This document shows, in pieces, positions 9,359 to 20,458 of a stretch of DNA of 64,000 nucleotides (positions are counted from its first letter, which is position 1; every line of letters begins with the position of its first letter). The position numbers and the translations under genes were made by a program. The stretch covers positions 11,247,317 to 11,311,316 of the forward strand of contig JAJEKV010000006.1 of assembly GCA_021234155.1 (NCBI GenBank), written 5' to 3'. Origin of the DNA: Isoetes taiwanensis (taxonomy: Eukaryota > Streptophyta > Lycopodiopsida > Isoetales > Isoetaceae). Below the pieces are notes generated by a model. That model searched no databases. It was not told the DNA's origin and worked only from the letters and a program-made list of their open reading frames with translations.

Positions 9359-10771
9359 ATGTCCCACGAACAGGACGAAGAATCGAATCCAATTCCACGG
9401 AATGTGGGTGCGTCAGAGCAGCAGGATCAGCATGAATTTTCGGTTCCCTCTAATTTGAGGACCCCCTCTCCTTGGCATCAAGGCATGGAGAACGAGCTTG
9501 AGATGTCAGCTGCTCGGCAAATGGAGAGAGCAGCAGCACATGCAAGGGCGAATGAGTTTCGCACGGCTGAGTTAAGAAGGTTGCGTGCGATGGATGAAGT
9601 TTCAAAGAGGGATAATTGCACCATCACAGAGGTGCATAATGTAGCTGGCGAGGCAGGGCCTGGCTATTGTCCAAGTGGAGCAGACTACGACGATGTAATC
9701 ACAAATTTGGACAAGAATGAGTTTGAAAGTGAGTGGCCTAGTAGGCGGGGTAAGTATAAGGCTCACGAGTGCAAGAATGCTGTGGTTCGAGCAAAAGCAG
9801 TCGAGCGTCATGTCCAAGTGAAGGGACATTTACCCCACAACGGTGAGTTTAGTAAGAGTTTTGCGCAGCAAGTATACTACGAGCTTGTGAAGGAAGTGCC
9901 CGTAAATTATGGGAGTAGGAAATGGAGGCAAGGAAGCGGTAGTGGCAGCACGAAGAGGGTCAAGCTATCGGAAGATAGCGAGAGTGGGCCACATGGTGAG
10001 CCCATCACCATTACATACCTTGTTGCTGACGCTATCCAACTTTTGGAGGTGACAGGGGTAGCCGCGGCTGGAGCCGTGAATGAGCTTGTGGATATTTGGG
10101 CCCAACTGGAGAATGAGAGAAGTCGGAACCTAACACTTTCTGAAGAGAATATTCGCTTGAAGGACCGTGCCGATGGGTATGACAAGATGGCCGCTGAATT
10201 AGAGGACGCTAAACGGCAACTAGCGGCATTAAACAGGGAGGCAACGGTCCTTAGAGAAAACAACGAGCACTTGCGCAATTTGACCAGATCGTTAGACTCT
10301 GACCCTTTTAGGGTGACTTCGGAGCAGTCGATATCCTATCTCCCTCGCGAGTATTTGTATGAGAGTCAGTGGGAAGAGCTAAAGGTTGTTGATTACAGAC
10401 ATTGCCAATTGTGTGGTGACAACCTGACACAGGTGGGCTGGTACACTCTAGGGTGTGGGCATCGTATGCACATGCGATGTGTTCTTGATTGGATGTTGCA
10501 AAGCCGCTTCTGTCCAACAATGCAAGACGGATGGATTTTTCCTGAGTTACAATATGCCATATTTAATATGCAAGGTCGCATGCCAGCGTTGCCACATTTG
10601 ACCGCTCGCAGGAGGGATGGGCAGATGCACACTTTTCAAACCTTTCGCGAGATGGAATTGTGGAGGGGGGTGGAGGAGCCGCGTGAAGGAGAGACAGTGC
10701 CAGACATTAACCAGTTCTTACCACCACCTCCAGGGCCGCAGGGTGATTATATTGATCCAAATGACCAATGA
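9359..10771 (+). CDS. RING-like zinc-finger protein with coiled coil, carried by the hAT element
   Basis: An intact 470-codon frame starting MSHEQDEESNP. Residues about 45-90 are helical and arginine-rich. Residues 250-315 form a coiled coil (LENERSRNLTLSEENIRLK and following heptads). Residues 350-395 hold a RING-like finger: C-x2-C, then a CGH-x3-H-x2-C block and a final C-P, with the last expected cysteine missing (CPTM rather than CPxC). The C-terminus is proline-rich. RING proteins with coiled coils are usually E3 ubiquitin ligases; the missing ligand makes activity uncertain. It is the only cargo gene still open over its full length, which suggests selection or recent acquisition. Confidence 0.7.
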   Translation: MSHEQDEESNPIPRNVGASEQQDQHEFSVPSNLRTPSPWHQGMENELEMSAARQMERAAAHARANEFRTAELRRLRAMDEVSKRDNCTITEVHNVAGEAGPGYCPSGADYDDVITNLDKNEFESEWPSRRGKYKAHECKNAVVRAKAVERHVQVKGHLPHNGEFSKSFAQQVYYELVKEVPVNYGSRKWRQGSGSGSTKRVKLSEDSESGPHGEPITITYLVADAIQLLEVTGVAAAGAVNELVDIWAQLENERSRNLTLSEENIRLKDRADGYDKMAAELEDAKRQLAALNREATVLRENNEHLRNLTRSLDSDPFRVTSEQSISYLPREYLYESQWEELKVVDYRHCQLCGDNLTQVGWYTLGCGHRMHMRCVLDWMLQSRFCPTMQDGWIFPELQYAIFNMQGRMPALPHLTARRRDGQMHTFQTFREMELWRGVEEPREGETVPDINQFLPPPPGPQGDYIDPNDQ

Positions 10772-10917
10772 AAATGAGATATTACATTTTTAGACAAAGA
10801 AAATTTTGACATGTATCATTTTGTGAATGGATAATAAGGTAATGACGGGTATAATGACGTTATTTCAAACAAGGTATAATGATGTTATCAAAGGATCAAG
10901 TAGTGCTCATAGTAAAA
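10772..10917. other. 3' flank of the RING-like gene
   Basis: AT-rich and repetitive (two similar TAATGA(C/T)G stretches); no gene. Confidence 0.25.
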
Positions 10918-11455
10918 GCATCGAGACTTCCAAATCGCTCTTTCGTTTTCTGTTTGACGAGTAAAGGCATTGAGATTTCCCAATCTCTTTTATCCTGGCT
11001 TAGTCTCTTTTGTTTGTCCTCTTTGCTGTAAGCCAAGAGCGCGACCCTCTTGAATGGATGTCAGGTCACCAGGCTTTATATTCTCCATGGCAAACAATAT
11101 AGACAGATGCCAATTAGGGATTAGTGGACTTCCTAACTCGAGACTTCCAACTCGCTCACCCTGGCTTAGTCTCCTTCGTTTTCTGTTTATCGTATCTAAT
11201 TTGCCCCCTAGGATGACATCGCTCACTCAGGTGGCGAATTAGATACGTTAAGCAGGAAACTCGAAAAGGGAGTAAGCCAAGAGCGCGACCCTCTTGGATG
11301 GTTGGATGGTGAGTGAGTCAAAACATCTGCACACGCAACCTATTTGACATCTGGACCTCATGTCAGGCTTAGTCGCTTTTGTTTGTCCTGTTTGATGTAT
11401 CTAAATTGCCCCCTAGGATGAGGTCGCTCACTCATTTATGTGGCGATTTAGATAC
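10918..11455. repeat. Diverged repeat modules with two short hairpins
   Basis: Modules containing GAGCGCGACCCTCTTG followed by TCAGGTCACCAGG occur at 11037-11104 and 11823-11887, with a partial copy near 11280. Two hairpins of the form GTATCTAATTTGCC (inverted GGCGAATTAGATAC), separated by about 30 bp, lie at 11191-11247 and 11398-11455. The block looks like decayed nested repeats; I see no gene. Confidence 0.5.
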
Positions 11456-11776
11456 GGGTAAAAGCATGTTAGGGTGTCCCTTAAAAAGTATTATTTAGTG
11501 ACCAAAAAAGTACCTAAAAAGGTACCCAGGACTGGGTACTGGGTACTTGTGTAATATCCCAATAAAAGGTACATTCTAGAACTTTTATATATATTTTGGT
11601 CTCCGGTAGCATTATCTTTATCTTAACTTTGAATATTAATGCATCCTTGACTTTTATTTTGGATATTTGTACTAGTTTTAATGAAAATAAAAATGAGAAA
11701 GTACCCAGTTCTGAAGTACCTAGTGTATGTACTTTTGCAGGTTCCAAAAGTGGTACACCCTAACATGCTTTTACCC
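11456..11776. mobile_element. 321-bp MITE with 4-bp TSD ATAC
   Basis: The ends read GGGTAAAAGCATGTTAGGGT and its inverted complement, flanked on both sides by ATAC (11452-11455 and 11777-11780). A paralogous empty site nearby (about 11241-11270) reads straight through TTAGATAC into AAGC and GGAAACTCGAAAAGGG, which supports the boundaries. The interior has no coding capacity, only an inner pair of GTACC-rich repeats. The superfamily is not clear. Confidence 0.75.
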
Positions 11777-12174
11777 ATACATCAAGCAAGAAACTCGAAA
11801 AGGGAGTAAGTCTGAATTAGATCGCGACCCTCTTGAATGGTTGTCAGGTCACCAGGTTTTATATTCTCCATGGCAAACAATATAGACTTCTCGAAATTCT
11901 TGTTACCTCCTTTAGAAGGAGCGAGCTTTGCTCTGACTCTCTTTTGCGTGTCTCTGTGTCAATGTATCTTAGATACTTTGCTAGGTTATATTACACAAAG
12001 ACGCGCAAAATGGGGGTCGGAGCAGAAATCGTTCGTTCTAGAGGAGGTTACAAGGTTTTTGAGTACTCTATTTTTATTGTGGCCACGGAGGATATATAAG
12101 GCCTAGTGGTTGCTTGCGATTCTGTGGGTTCATTAGATGTTAGTGATTGAAGCAGACTTTCACTCTTGAATTCA

Positions 12175-12296
12175 AGCATCGAGACTTCCCCGTTTTTCTT
12201 CCCCCCCGGCTCTTTGGGCAATGTAGCTTAGTTTACATGCTAAGTTCCATTGTCCAAAGAGCCGGGGGAAAGCAAAGATTGGGACGTCTCGATGCC
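12175..12296. repeat. Strong hairpin, arms about 57 bp
   Basis: The arm 12175-12231 (CATCGAGACTTCC through GGCTCTTTGGGCAATG) is mirrored by 12240-12296 with few mismatches and a loop of under 10 bp. Confidence 0.75.
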
Positions 12297-12487
12297 TGGA
12301 CCCAGGTCTCGAGGCGTCAGAGGTGAGAGCGCACTCTAATTTCAAGCCAAAGTGGTGCCTGGGCGTTGTCCATCTATATAGTGGCTGTTAGGCACCAAAT
12401 CATGGAACATCCTAACTCCTTCTATTGATGGAGAACCGTGAGCATCACTATGACTTGAAATTGGAGGACGCGTCCCCTTTGGCACGT

Positions 12488-12671
12488 TAACTTTGGTACG
12501 CCAAATCGGCATTTGGATGCCATCAGGACCTATAATTTGTACCTCCATTCCTTTGGGTGGCACATGCCATGCAAACCCATTTGGGTATTCAGAGCATGTG
12601 CCACCCAGAGGAATAGAGTACAGATTATAGGTCCTGATAGCATTCAAAGCCCAATTTGGCATACCGAAGTT
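12488..12671. repeat. Long hairpin, arms about 80 bp
   Basis: The left arm (12488-12568) and right arm (12594-12671) pair along their length, for example GGACCTATAATTTGTAC with its imperfect inverse, around a loop of about 25 bp. It could make a double-stranded RNA or microRNA-like precursor if transcribed. Confidence 0.75.
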
Positions 12672-12710
12672 ATTCCCGACTTGGGTACCGAAGTACCTTG
12701 TGAACCTTCG

Positions 12711-12846
12711 GATGGATCAGATTCGTCCGGGCTGGTCCGAGGCTGTTTAGCCCCTTCGCATGCGTAGATTACTTCTCATCAGCAAGATTCTGGCGCATGC
12801 GAAGAGGCAAGCAACAACGGAAGTCGAGACGGGTCTGATCCGAGGA
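12711..12846. repeat. Hairpin with inner CGCATGCG arms
   Basis: An inner perfect pair CCTTCGCATGCG / CGCATGCGAAGAGG (12750-12764 and 12794-12808) sits within a weaker outer pair around GGATCAGATTCGTC. It is the third foldback in a row. Confidence 0.6.
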
Positions 12847-13427
12847 AGGTTTTCAGGGCACTGCGGTTACACATGAATGAAACATGAAAGAAACATAGAA
12901 AGAACTATCATACATTAACGAAACATTTGTGACAAAAAATTATAACCAAAAACTTCTTTTTTATTAATAGTGCCAGGGACGGTTACAATAGTATGAAAAT
13001 CCTCAAGACCAATTACAACAGACTGAAGATACTCATCACATCATTTTTCTAGGCGCCTTCTTCATCGATTTCATCATTCGCAGGTTCCATCCTCTTCTTC
13101 ACGGGGACCTAGGTTCAACCTCCGATGACCCTTTCCTTTAGTGAAACGCCCTCGAGGCGATGTTTCTTCTAGCCCGTTCTCTCGTTTGTCAAGGTAAAGC
13201 GCGAAGGTGAGTCCATTTGGATTACGTAGGGCGGTCAAGTCATCAACCGCATTGCTCGAACACTCGCCTTTCAGACGAACTCCTTGGTATCCTCGCCGCC
13301 GGCTGATCCAAGATGCGAGAATATGACTTGGTCTATATCATCTTCGCCATCAACGAAGGGTACGCGTTGAATGTCTTCATCAACATGGCTTGCAAAGCAT
13401 TTATTGCAAGCATCTCGCCCCTCACCG
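12847..13427. other. Downstream flank of the hAT transposase gene
   Basis: About 580 bp, partly open on the minus strand (13462-13271, an acidic segment) that could be the frameshifted C-terminal tail of the transposase. No other gene seen. Confidence 0.35.
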
Positions 13428-15569
13428 TCAAGGCGTCCTCTTCCACTTCGAATCTGATCCATGAAAGGAAACCGAGCTTATCGACACGGATGTACCATCG
13501 CGATTCAATTCAATAGCCGCCAGTTTGAGAAGTTGTATACAAGTTTTATGCGCCTTCTTATGTAGCAAGCGATTGCGGGTGGCGTTGTGTATGTACTTAT
13601 AGGCACTCCAATTCCTCTCACTTGCACTATTGGAAGATACCAAAGAGAGGATAGTCATTGCAATTGCCCCGCAAGGTATCAGTAACTTGCCCATGGGCTT
13701 GCCACCATGCATATGATTCCATATTTGGTTCCTTCTTATGACTCTCCAGTGCGTCGTGAAGCTCTTCATCTGCCCACCTTCCACTCAGGTTCTGGTATTC
13801 AGTTAACTCGGCAATAAAAAGCTTGTAGTCCGAGCTGTTGGGATAGAACATTTTTGCAATCTTCTTCAACGAGCCCATCACTTCTTTATCTGTATGCTGG
13901 TCCATATCGTGGTTGTGTGGGTCTAAGGCATGCGCGGCGCCATGAAGATCATTGTATGACTTCTTCCATCGTTCATTGAAGTCTCTGAGTAGTGCTGCGC
14001 GCTTAGCATTGTCAAATGGCGCATTGGGCCCATCACGTTCTAGGAAGGATTGAATGGAGTGCCAACACCTCCAGACCTTTCCAGTGCTTGCCTTCGAAGA
14101 ATCAAGGGTTTTGATGGCATGACAAACAGGTTGCATGCACCTCACAACATTTTTTACACCTTTCCAAAATGTCCCGCCAAGCATTTCTCGAAGGGCGGCA
14201 GCTTCTTTGTCGGTGTTTGGCGGCATTTTTCCCTTTCGCCTTCTTTCCCAATAAAAAAACTCGATGATTAAAGGTTGAGATAATCCAATCACGACACTTC
14301 AGCACTCTTTCAAGCGGATGTAATTGGAACCAAACCGAAGTTTGCCGGGGATTCATGAGTGCTAGGCTCTTCCGACCTTAATGACTTGTAAATGGCATAA
14401 ATTGCCGGCTTCTTTGTGATGAATTTTACAAGGCGGCGCTTTCTGAATGGGATCTTTGAACCACGTGTGCTGTGAGAACCAGTCCTTCAGCAATAGGTTC
14501 AGGCAATGGCATTGGCAACTAGTAGCATGCAACCCTGGAAATTCGGACTCCAATAATTGACCCGCTAGCTTGCAATTAGACGCGTTATCCATTACAACTT
14601 GAAATATTCTCTTCGGTCCAAAACTCTCTATCACGGCCTTTGTTTTCTGAAAAATCCAATCTCCGGTCACTTGGTCAGTTTTGGTTTCTACGGTTTTCAA
14701 AAATACTTCACCCCCTGGATACACGATCATGAAATTAATAAGATGGTCCTTGTTTACATTGCTCCAACCATCAGTCACTAATGAAGCTGGCCGCGCTTCA
14801 GTCACACGACACGACTTCATCTCCACCCTCTCAACCATTTTTCCATGTATTTCATCAACCATTTTATTGTTGGCATGCTTGTATGAAGGCAGTCTAAAAG
14901 CCGATCCTGCTTTGGCAACTTCATGGAAAGCTTCTTTCATTGCTTTGTGCTCCAAAATATGTGGAGACAACCCAGCATATAAAAATGCCTCTACAACCTT
15001 CAGTTGCGTCTTCTTCAATTGCTCTGATGTTAAGCAATGATCAACCCTCTGTTGCTTCGTCTGTCTTTCCACTATTTCAATTGTCTCTATCATTCTCTGT
15101 TCTCCCGTGCTTATACCTATTGACCCTAGTCCACCCTCTGATTGGTATGCTGTCCCAACAGGGGGGGTGGTATAGTTATCTTCGTCTGCTCCTGCCCGGC
15201 CCTGCTCTTGAGTATTCGTAACTCGTCTTTTTCTCATATTATTCTTCGTTTTGCGTATCCCATCCAGTCGAGACAATCTTTCGATGGCATCCTTTCATAA
15301 GTCGGCCAGATGCGCATACAAGTTGCGCGACACCGACGTCTCGTTCACGTAAGATGTGAGCTCAATTCTTGTTGCGCAGAACCATTTACCGATGTGTATC
15401 CACAAAACACACATTCCCACTCATTTGCGCCAAACTCTTTCACAAACTCCCATTCTGGGCCTCTTTTCCGACCCGCAACTCCAGGACCGCGACCATGTGC
15501 ACGAGTTGCAATCCCCGTGGCCCCTGCCACGGACACACGCAGTCCTCGCACCTCTAGAGGTAGATGCAT
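13428..15569 (-). pseudogene. hAT transposase (BED finger, DUF659, hAT C-terminal domain), broken frames
   Basis: Read on the minus strand in order. 15569-15345 gives a BED-type zinc finger (C-V-F-C followed by a histidine SHL). 15276-14362 gives the DUF659-type core with TDGWSN, VMDNASNC and CQCHCLNLLL, the usual motifs around the hAT catalytic aspartates. 14292-13627 gives the helical insertion. 13784-13428 gives the C-terminal dimerisation domain with SASERNWS and the preceding W-W motif (YAWWQ). The segments are in different frames, so there are either introns or, more likely, several frameshifts. It excises and reinserts the element through the CAGGG ends. Together with the 8-bp TSD the assignment is secure. 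Confidence 0.85.
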
Positions 15570-16039
15570 GATCCATTGCGCACCTCCGAGGTAGATGCAT
15601 GACCAGTAGCCACCATTGCTCGGACCCGGCTGACAATGTCTCTTAATCTGACTCCTTGATTACACGAACTAAAGGAAGACGTATATATGCAAAGGAGCAA
15701 GCTCACAAAGCATATGTTACGTCGACGTTCCGTGCGAGAATCAAGGGGGGTTGGACGGGACCCTATAGGATATTCTATGGAAGCGATGCGAACCAAGGTC
15801 GGAAACCAGCGGGACGGAGTAAACTCACGTTCCAAAGATCCAACGTCAGCTCGCGGACTAAAAACGACACCTCAAAGGCAAACCATTTCCCAAGGAGTAT
15901 TTTGACTCAACCGGCGGTCAACGTTCGAGGTGAATTCTAGGGCTAATCACGTTTTCTTATATATACTATTAATGATTGCCACAAAACAGGGCCAAACGAA
16001 GGCGCCAAATATTTTTTGCTTAGTAAATCGGGCAAAAAG
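15570..16039. other. 5' flank of the hAT transposase
   Basis: Promoter side of the transposase gene; I see no further gene and no clear TATA box. Confidence 0.3.
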
Positions 16040-16340
16040 CATTTCGAAAATTTTCGGCGTCGCGAAAACAACTAAATCAGCGTCAGACAAAAAATATTTC
16101 AGCGTCTGCGAAATCTTGATTTAAGCGTCGCCGAAGTTCAAATTTTTCGCGTCTGCCGAAAACAACTAAACGTGTCATAAAAAAATTCCGCGTCTGTTGC
16201 CGTGGCGTTTTTAGCGTCGTGAAAAAAATTGGTTTCAGCGTCTGCGAGCTAAAATCTTCAGCGTCTGCGAAAATATTTTCAGCGTCTGCCGCGGTTTAGT
16301 TGTTTTCGGCGTCGCGAAAATTTTCTCGACGCCGGAATTG
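16040..16340. repeat. hAT right subterminal repeats (GCGTC/GACGC motifs)
   Basis: About ten copies of GCGTCTGCGAAA, GGCGTCGCGAAA and related motifs, mirror image of the left subterminal block. Confidence 0.75.
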
Positions 16341-16423
16341 TTTTTTGCCGTATTTTTTGCGTTTTATACGGCAAATTTGTGCCGTATCATTCAATTCATA
16401 CGTATTCCGTATAAAACGTAAAG

Positions 16424-16442
16424 CGTATTGAACCTATCCCTG
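16424..16442 (-). repeat. hAT right terminal inverted repeat
   Basis: The inverted form reads CAGGGATAGGTTCAATACG. The TSD ACCAGAAG follows at 16443-16450. Confidence 0.9.
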
Positions 16443-16730
16443 ACCAGAAGGAGAATCCATGTGATCTGCAAGTACCACCTGTGGCATAGTTGGTGTAGAA
16501 ACAAAACATGTTTGAGTGGGTTCAATATCCATTAGTGTTGGATTTGATGTTTGGCCAACTTCAACGCTCTCGGTAGCCTTTATACTGTATTCCAACCTCA
16601 GGGCTCTAGTTTTTGCTGCCCGCCTACATGCCAAGCGTCTCTTCCTTGCAGACTTAGTTTCATTAATAGGTGTAATGTATGAGGGATGGTTGGCCACAAT
16701 AGGTGGTGTTCTTTGGTTTGACCTCTCCAT
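16443..16730 (-). pseudogene. 5' half of the ORF split by the hAT insertion
   Basis: The frame starting MERSNQRTPPIVANHPSY contains INETKSARKRRLACRRAAK and RALRL, a basic unit repeated in the other half at 5551-5967. It runs to the hAT junction, where the element adds a premature stop. Removing the element restores one continuous frame of about 235 codons. Family not recognised. Confidence 0.6.
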
Positions 16731-16800
16731 ATGAGCCCTGGCAAGTGCATTGTATGTTCATTTAGACGTTGCAACGAAATACCCACAACATCTTCATAGG

Positions 16801-17530
16801 AGGAATTAGTGTTTTATAAAGTACCCCATAAAGTATTAGCTTTATAATGTACCCCATATAACCCCATGTAGTACCTCCAAGAAAATGGAAAAATATGGTG
16901 GTTCCCAATCATAAAGCATAACTTTACTTAAAATGTACTAAGAGAGTCATATGACTTAAACATTTCAAGATAAGACCTTCACTTTAATAATTCTACATGT
17001 ATGCAAGATTATAAAGATTAACTAAACAAAGGAATATGACTCACCTTCGATGGTTGTCAAAAAATTCTTGTCACCGCAAATATAGAAGCCAAAAGTTCTC
17101 CTGTAAAGAAAGTGGCACACTATTTCAAATGTCAAAATTACAAAAAGTAAAGACTGGTTTAAGAATATGCAAGATAGGTTTCCTTGGCAGCTCCCAGTTA
17201 GTTCCTATAGGGTCATATATTCCTATAGGGTTATATGAGATATAAATAGGCATGGGTCATATTGCAATGCCAAGAGCCACATCTTTATTATTTGACCTTC
17301 TCTTTTATGCCACATAATCTTTGCTATCACATGTCTTATTGCGTAATAGAATTTCAAGCTAAACCTTCAAATTTAATGGTCAAATATGCTTATGCAAGAT
17401 TGAGTGCCAACCAAGATATACATCTTTATTAGTGAAAACGTTTGTGGAAAACAAAGAGTACTATAGATAGGGAGCACTTTTATTACAACAATGTCCAAAG
17501 CTCGCATGGTTCAACAACTACACATCTAAA
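16801..17530. other. AT-rich noncoding stretch
   Basis: No convincing gene. It has short direct repeats such as GTACCCCATA near 16823 and 16857, and CCTATAGGGT near 17206 and 17222. Confidence 0.3.
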
Positions 17531-17917
17531 TCATTTTGTACCATGTACTCCGTGTACAAAATAGCACCCATGGCATTTGTGAACTTTTGAACGTGGATAT
17601 ATGTGTTTACGAAACACACCATCTAAAAGATTGATGAACTTGTCAACATCTAATTGAATTTTAGACGTTTGAGATAGCGGCAACCCAAGTGACTCTTGAA
17701 CTCCATACCATTCTGCAAAAATCCTCGCAGCCCATAGCAAACTGTCAATTTTGGCTAGCTTGGAAACTCTCTCTCGGTTTGATGATGTTGAGGATTCAGC
17801 CTCAATCTCCAATATAATTTCTTCAAGGTCCTCATAGTTATTCAAAGTATTGAACATATTTATCAAGTTCATCATCAAATGGAGGCACATCATGCCCATC
17901 CTCAAAATGTTTGGCAA
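17531..17917 (-). CDS. Hypothetical 128-codon ORF
   Basis: The part after residue 30 looks protein-like: an acidic helical stretch (YEDLEEIILEIEAESS), then LAKIDSLLWAARIFAEWYG and a basic C-terminus. No family recognised. It may be an exon or a transposon fragment. Confidence 0.25.
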   Translation of the reverse strand: MPNILRMGMMCLHLMMNLINMFNTLNNYEDLEEIILEIEAESSTSSNRERVSKLAKIDSLLWAARIFAEWYGVQESLGLPLSQTSKIQLDVDKFINLLDGVFRKHIYPRSKVHKCHGCYFVHGVHGTK

Positions 17918-18032
17918 CCAGTCTTAGGTAGGAATCCCACTCAACATTGATCACTACCATCTGCATTTGTGTTAGATAACATCATTAGTTTATGTTATCT
18001 ACTGGAACGTCTGTGTTATTCTAAATCATCTT

Positions 18033-18060
18033 AAAGAATAGAATAGAATAGAATAGAATA
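18033..18060. repeat. (GAATA)n microsatellite
   Basis: About five tandem copies of AATAG. Confidence 0.8.
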
Positions 18061-18215
18061 GATTTTTTAACGTCCACGGAGACCAATATGTCATGGCACC
18101 CATACAATGGGCTAGTACAATCATTACTACTAGGATTAAAAAACCCCTGCCTCGAAAGGTTTTCAAGGGAAAAACCTTGGCAGTAATGATGATACTAGAC
18201 AAGCGGAGATAATAA

Positions 18216-19072
18216 CTACTGAGGGCTCAGTAATTGCAGATGTTTATCTAGAACCTCAAGTATGTATAATGCCAAGTCATGCACAGATGGTGCTCTGAGA
18301 AGTTGTGGAAGCGTGGAATGGAATGCTAAGGTCCAAAAATGATTCCAGACTATCTCAAAAGCAGGGGAACTCAGAATAGTATGGCTTTCATCTTCAATAA
18401 CACATGGCGGAATCAGGCACATAGTCTTCTTCTCAGCGGCAATTGCGGCGCTCCCATCTATCTGTCTCAATCCGTAGCTTTGTGGGACCCCCGTGCGAAT
18501 TGATGCAATAGCTACAAGCTTGTTCCTGGACAATGAAGCAAGCAAATAAGCTTGGGGCCCTGGTGCCAAGGTGGGATTAATGTGTGCATGATAATGACCA
18601 GTTTTCACTTGGGCCAAAGTAACTGCGTCCCATATCTTTTGAGAAAAACGACCATTGAGATATTGTTGCAAAAGTTCGGGGATCGAATCGGCAAGCATCG
18701 GCGATGCTCCGGTGTAATGACCCAACGGGCAAACCATGTAGTGCAATGCTCTTTCCAACATCGTTTCAAACGCTGAGGAGATTCATCCATGGCAAGTGCA
18801 AGAACAGGATACCTAACATCATCCATGTGGTGCACCTTGCAGATATAGGGGAGATGGCGCTTCATGGCAGAATGTTGAAGAGGCCAAAAACCTGTCTCTT
18901 GTAAAAGAATAGCATAGGGCACCGTTGTTTTAACTCCGAGGCTGTAAGTGAGAAAGGACTTTTGCACCCGCTCCAAGCTCTCCCAAGCAATAGCACTAAT
19001 GATAAGCCCCCACACTTCAGAACCATACAGTAAAACAGGCTCTGGAACCTTATTTCTAATTCTAGAGTACAA
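18216..19072 (-). pseudogene. LINE ORF2 3' remnant (LINE 3)
   Basis: Two overlapping frames give the end of a reverse transcriptase and the C-terminal region: LLYGSEVWG, a segment matching the PYAILLQETGFWPL thumb motif seen in the other LINEs, and a C-terminal C-x4-C stretch followed by EDESHTIL, the counterpart of EDETHVF in LINE 1. One frameshift lies near 18700. It differs clearly from LINEs 1 and 2, so it is a separate lineage. The endonuclease and most of the RT are absent. Confidence 0.7.
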
Positions 19073-20458
19073 ACTTAGGTGCTTGGTGCTTGCAACTGTT
19101 CATCTATAGCATGCAATATAGTGTAGTTTGTGTAGTTTTTTTTTTTTTTTTTTGCATTGTTGTCTATCTAACATAGCAATACTTGTGTTTATTATATGTG
19201 CATGCTTAGGCTTTATAGAATGAAATGTGATATGATATGTATAGGTAATCGTAGCTGATTATGTATAGGTATCTACTTGCTCAAAAACGTGTATTTGTGA
19301 GGTAAAAAATTGTTCAAAAGCAATGTCTTTTGGGTTTTGTTAGCATGCACCAAATTTTAGTGTTATCACTACTTTTCTTTTCTTCCTTTTACCTTGTATT
19401 TGTTCTTATAAATGCAAAGCCGCCTCAATTCTAACTCTAAAAAATGCCTGCAATAATATAAGAAAGAACATATTAGTTGAAGATATGAGTAAGAACATAT
19501 CACTAAAAGCATCATAAGTAAAAGTGCACAAAAATTAAATAAAGAATATCAAAGAAATAACATGATGAATCAAAGAACCGCTTGTTTTATCAACATCTAC
19601 CAATAGCTTACCTGTTTAATGGATAACACATATGTAACCATTTTATTTGTGGCCCAAAGAGCTCCATCCATAGAGCTGCGCTCTTCATATTCTTTAAACT
19701 ATGGTGGCTCCAAAAATAATACAGACAATCAACTTATCAACCTAAGATCTGACCCTTAGATTATTTACATATCTAGAGATGCAACTCACAAATTTGATAA
19801 TGAAAAATTGCGACTCTCATTCTGCTTTGTTCAGTCAAGAAACAGGAAGAGCAGTATCTGGGAAGGCTCAAATTTATCAGAACGTTCTTCAATCTGTTCA
19901 AACGTCCAAGCATACATATGGCTTCAATTATGCCCTCCTTATTACTTTAGATGCTGGGTGCACTAACTGGAAAAAAGTAGAAGCCTCAAAAAATTAAAAA
20001 GAAAAAGAGATCATTGTTTAAAGTTAGAAGGATCGTTAAAAAACAAAAAGTTAGCAAGACTGTTCTCTCATGGAGTACACTTATAGCAGGAATGTTGTTT
20101 CATGGAATGAACTTATAGCCCACGGCCGAGAGGATCCTTTAAAAGGTCTCCCAAGCTTTGCATTATGCTAGCATTTGGAAACAACTCAACAAAACAGTTA
20201 AAAAAAAGTTTATCAACTCAACAGCTTGGATATTTAAAAGCTTAAGTGCACCACAAGCTTCTGCTGATCAGAATATGGCAAAGAAAATATTGTCAAACGA
20301 AAGGCTTGTACACAATCTAACTGAAGATTGAGTTGATAAAGCTAAATGAATATTGCAAACGGCCTAGAAAGGAGTACTACCTCTGGAACAAATGAAGTTT
20401 ACATATCAAAAAAGTTTACTTACTTGATGTGTAAAAACTGGAATAAATCAGGCTTATG
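19073..20458. other. Noncoding stretch
   Basis: AT-rich with an 18-base T run at 19136-19153. I see no coding exon, RNA gene or structured repeat. Confidence 0.3.

Larger units (their letters stand above)
5976..16442. mobile_element. 10.5 kb hAT-superfamily DNA transposon carrying kinase- and RING-like genes
   Basis: The element begins CAGGGATAGGTTCTATACG and ends with its inverted complement with one mismatch, giving 19-bp TIRs, and is flanked by a perfect 8-bp TSD (ACCAGAAG). The interrupted reading frame outside closes in frame when the element is removed. Inside are GC-rich subterminal repeats at both ends, a hAT transposase on the minus strand (13428-15569), and on the plus strand a kinase-like gene (7383-9100) and a RING-like gene (9359-10771). 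A 321-bp MITE and several strong hairpins sit between 10.9 and 12.9 kb. Most plant hAT elements are 2-5 kb, so this one is large and carries cargo. Confidence 0.9.

Noticed and set aside
19136-19153. T run as the poly(A) tail of LINE 3
   Set aside because: LINE 3 reads on the minus strand, so its tail should lie at the left (near 18200), not upstream of its 5' side.
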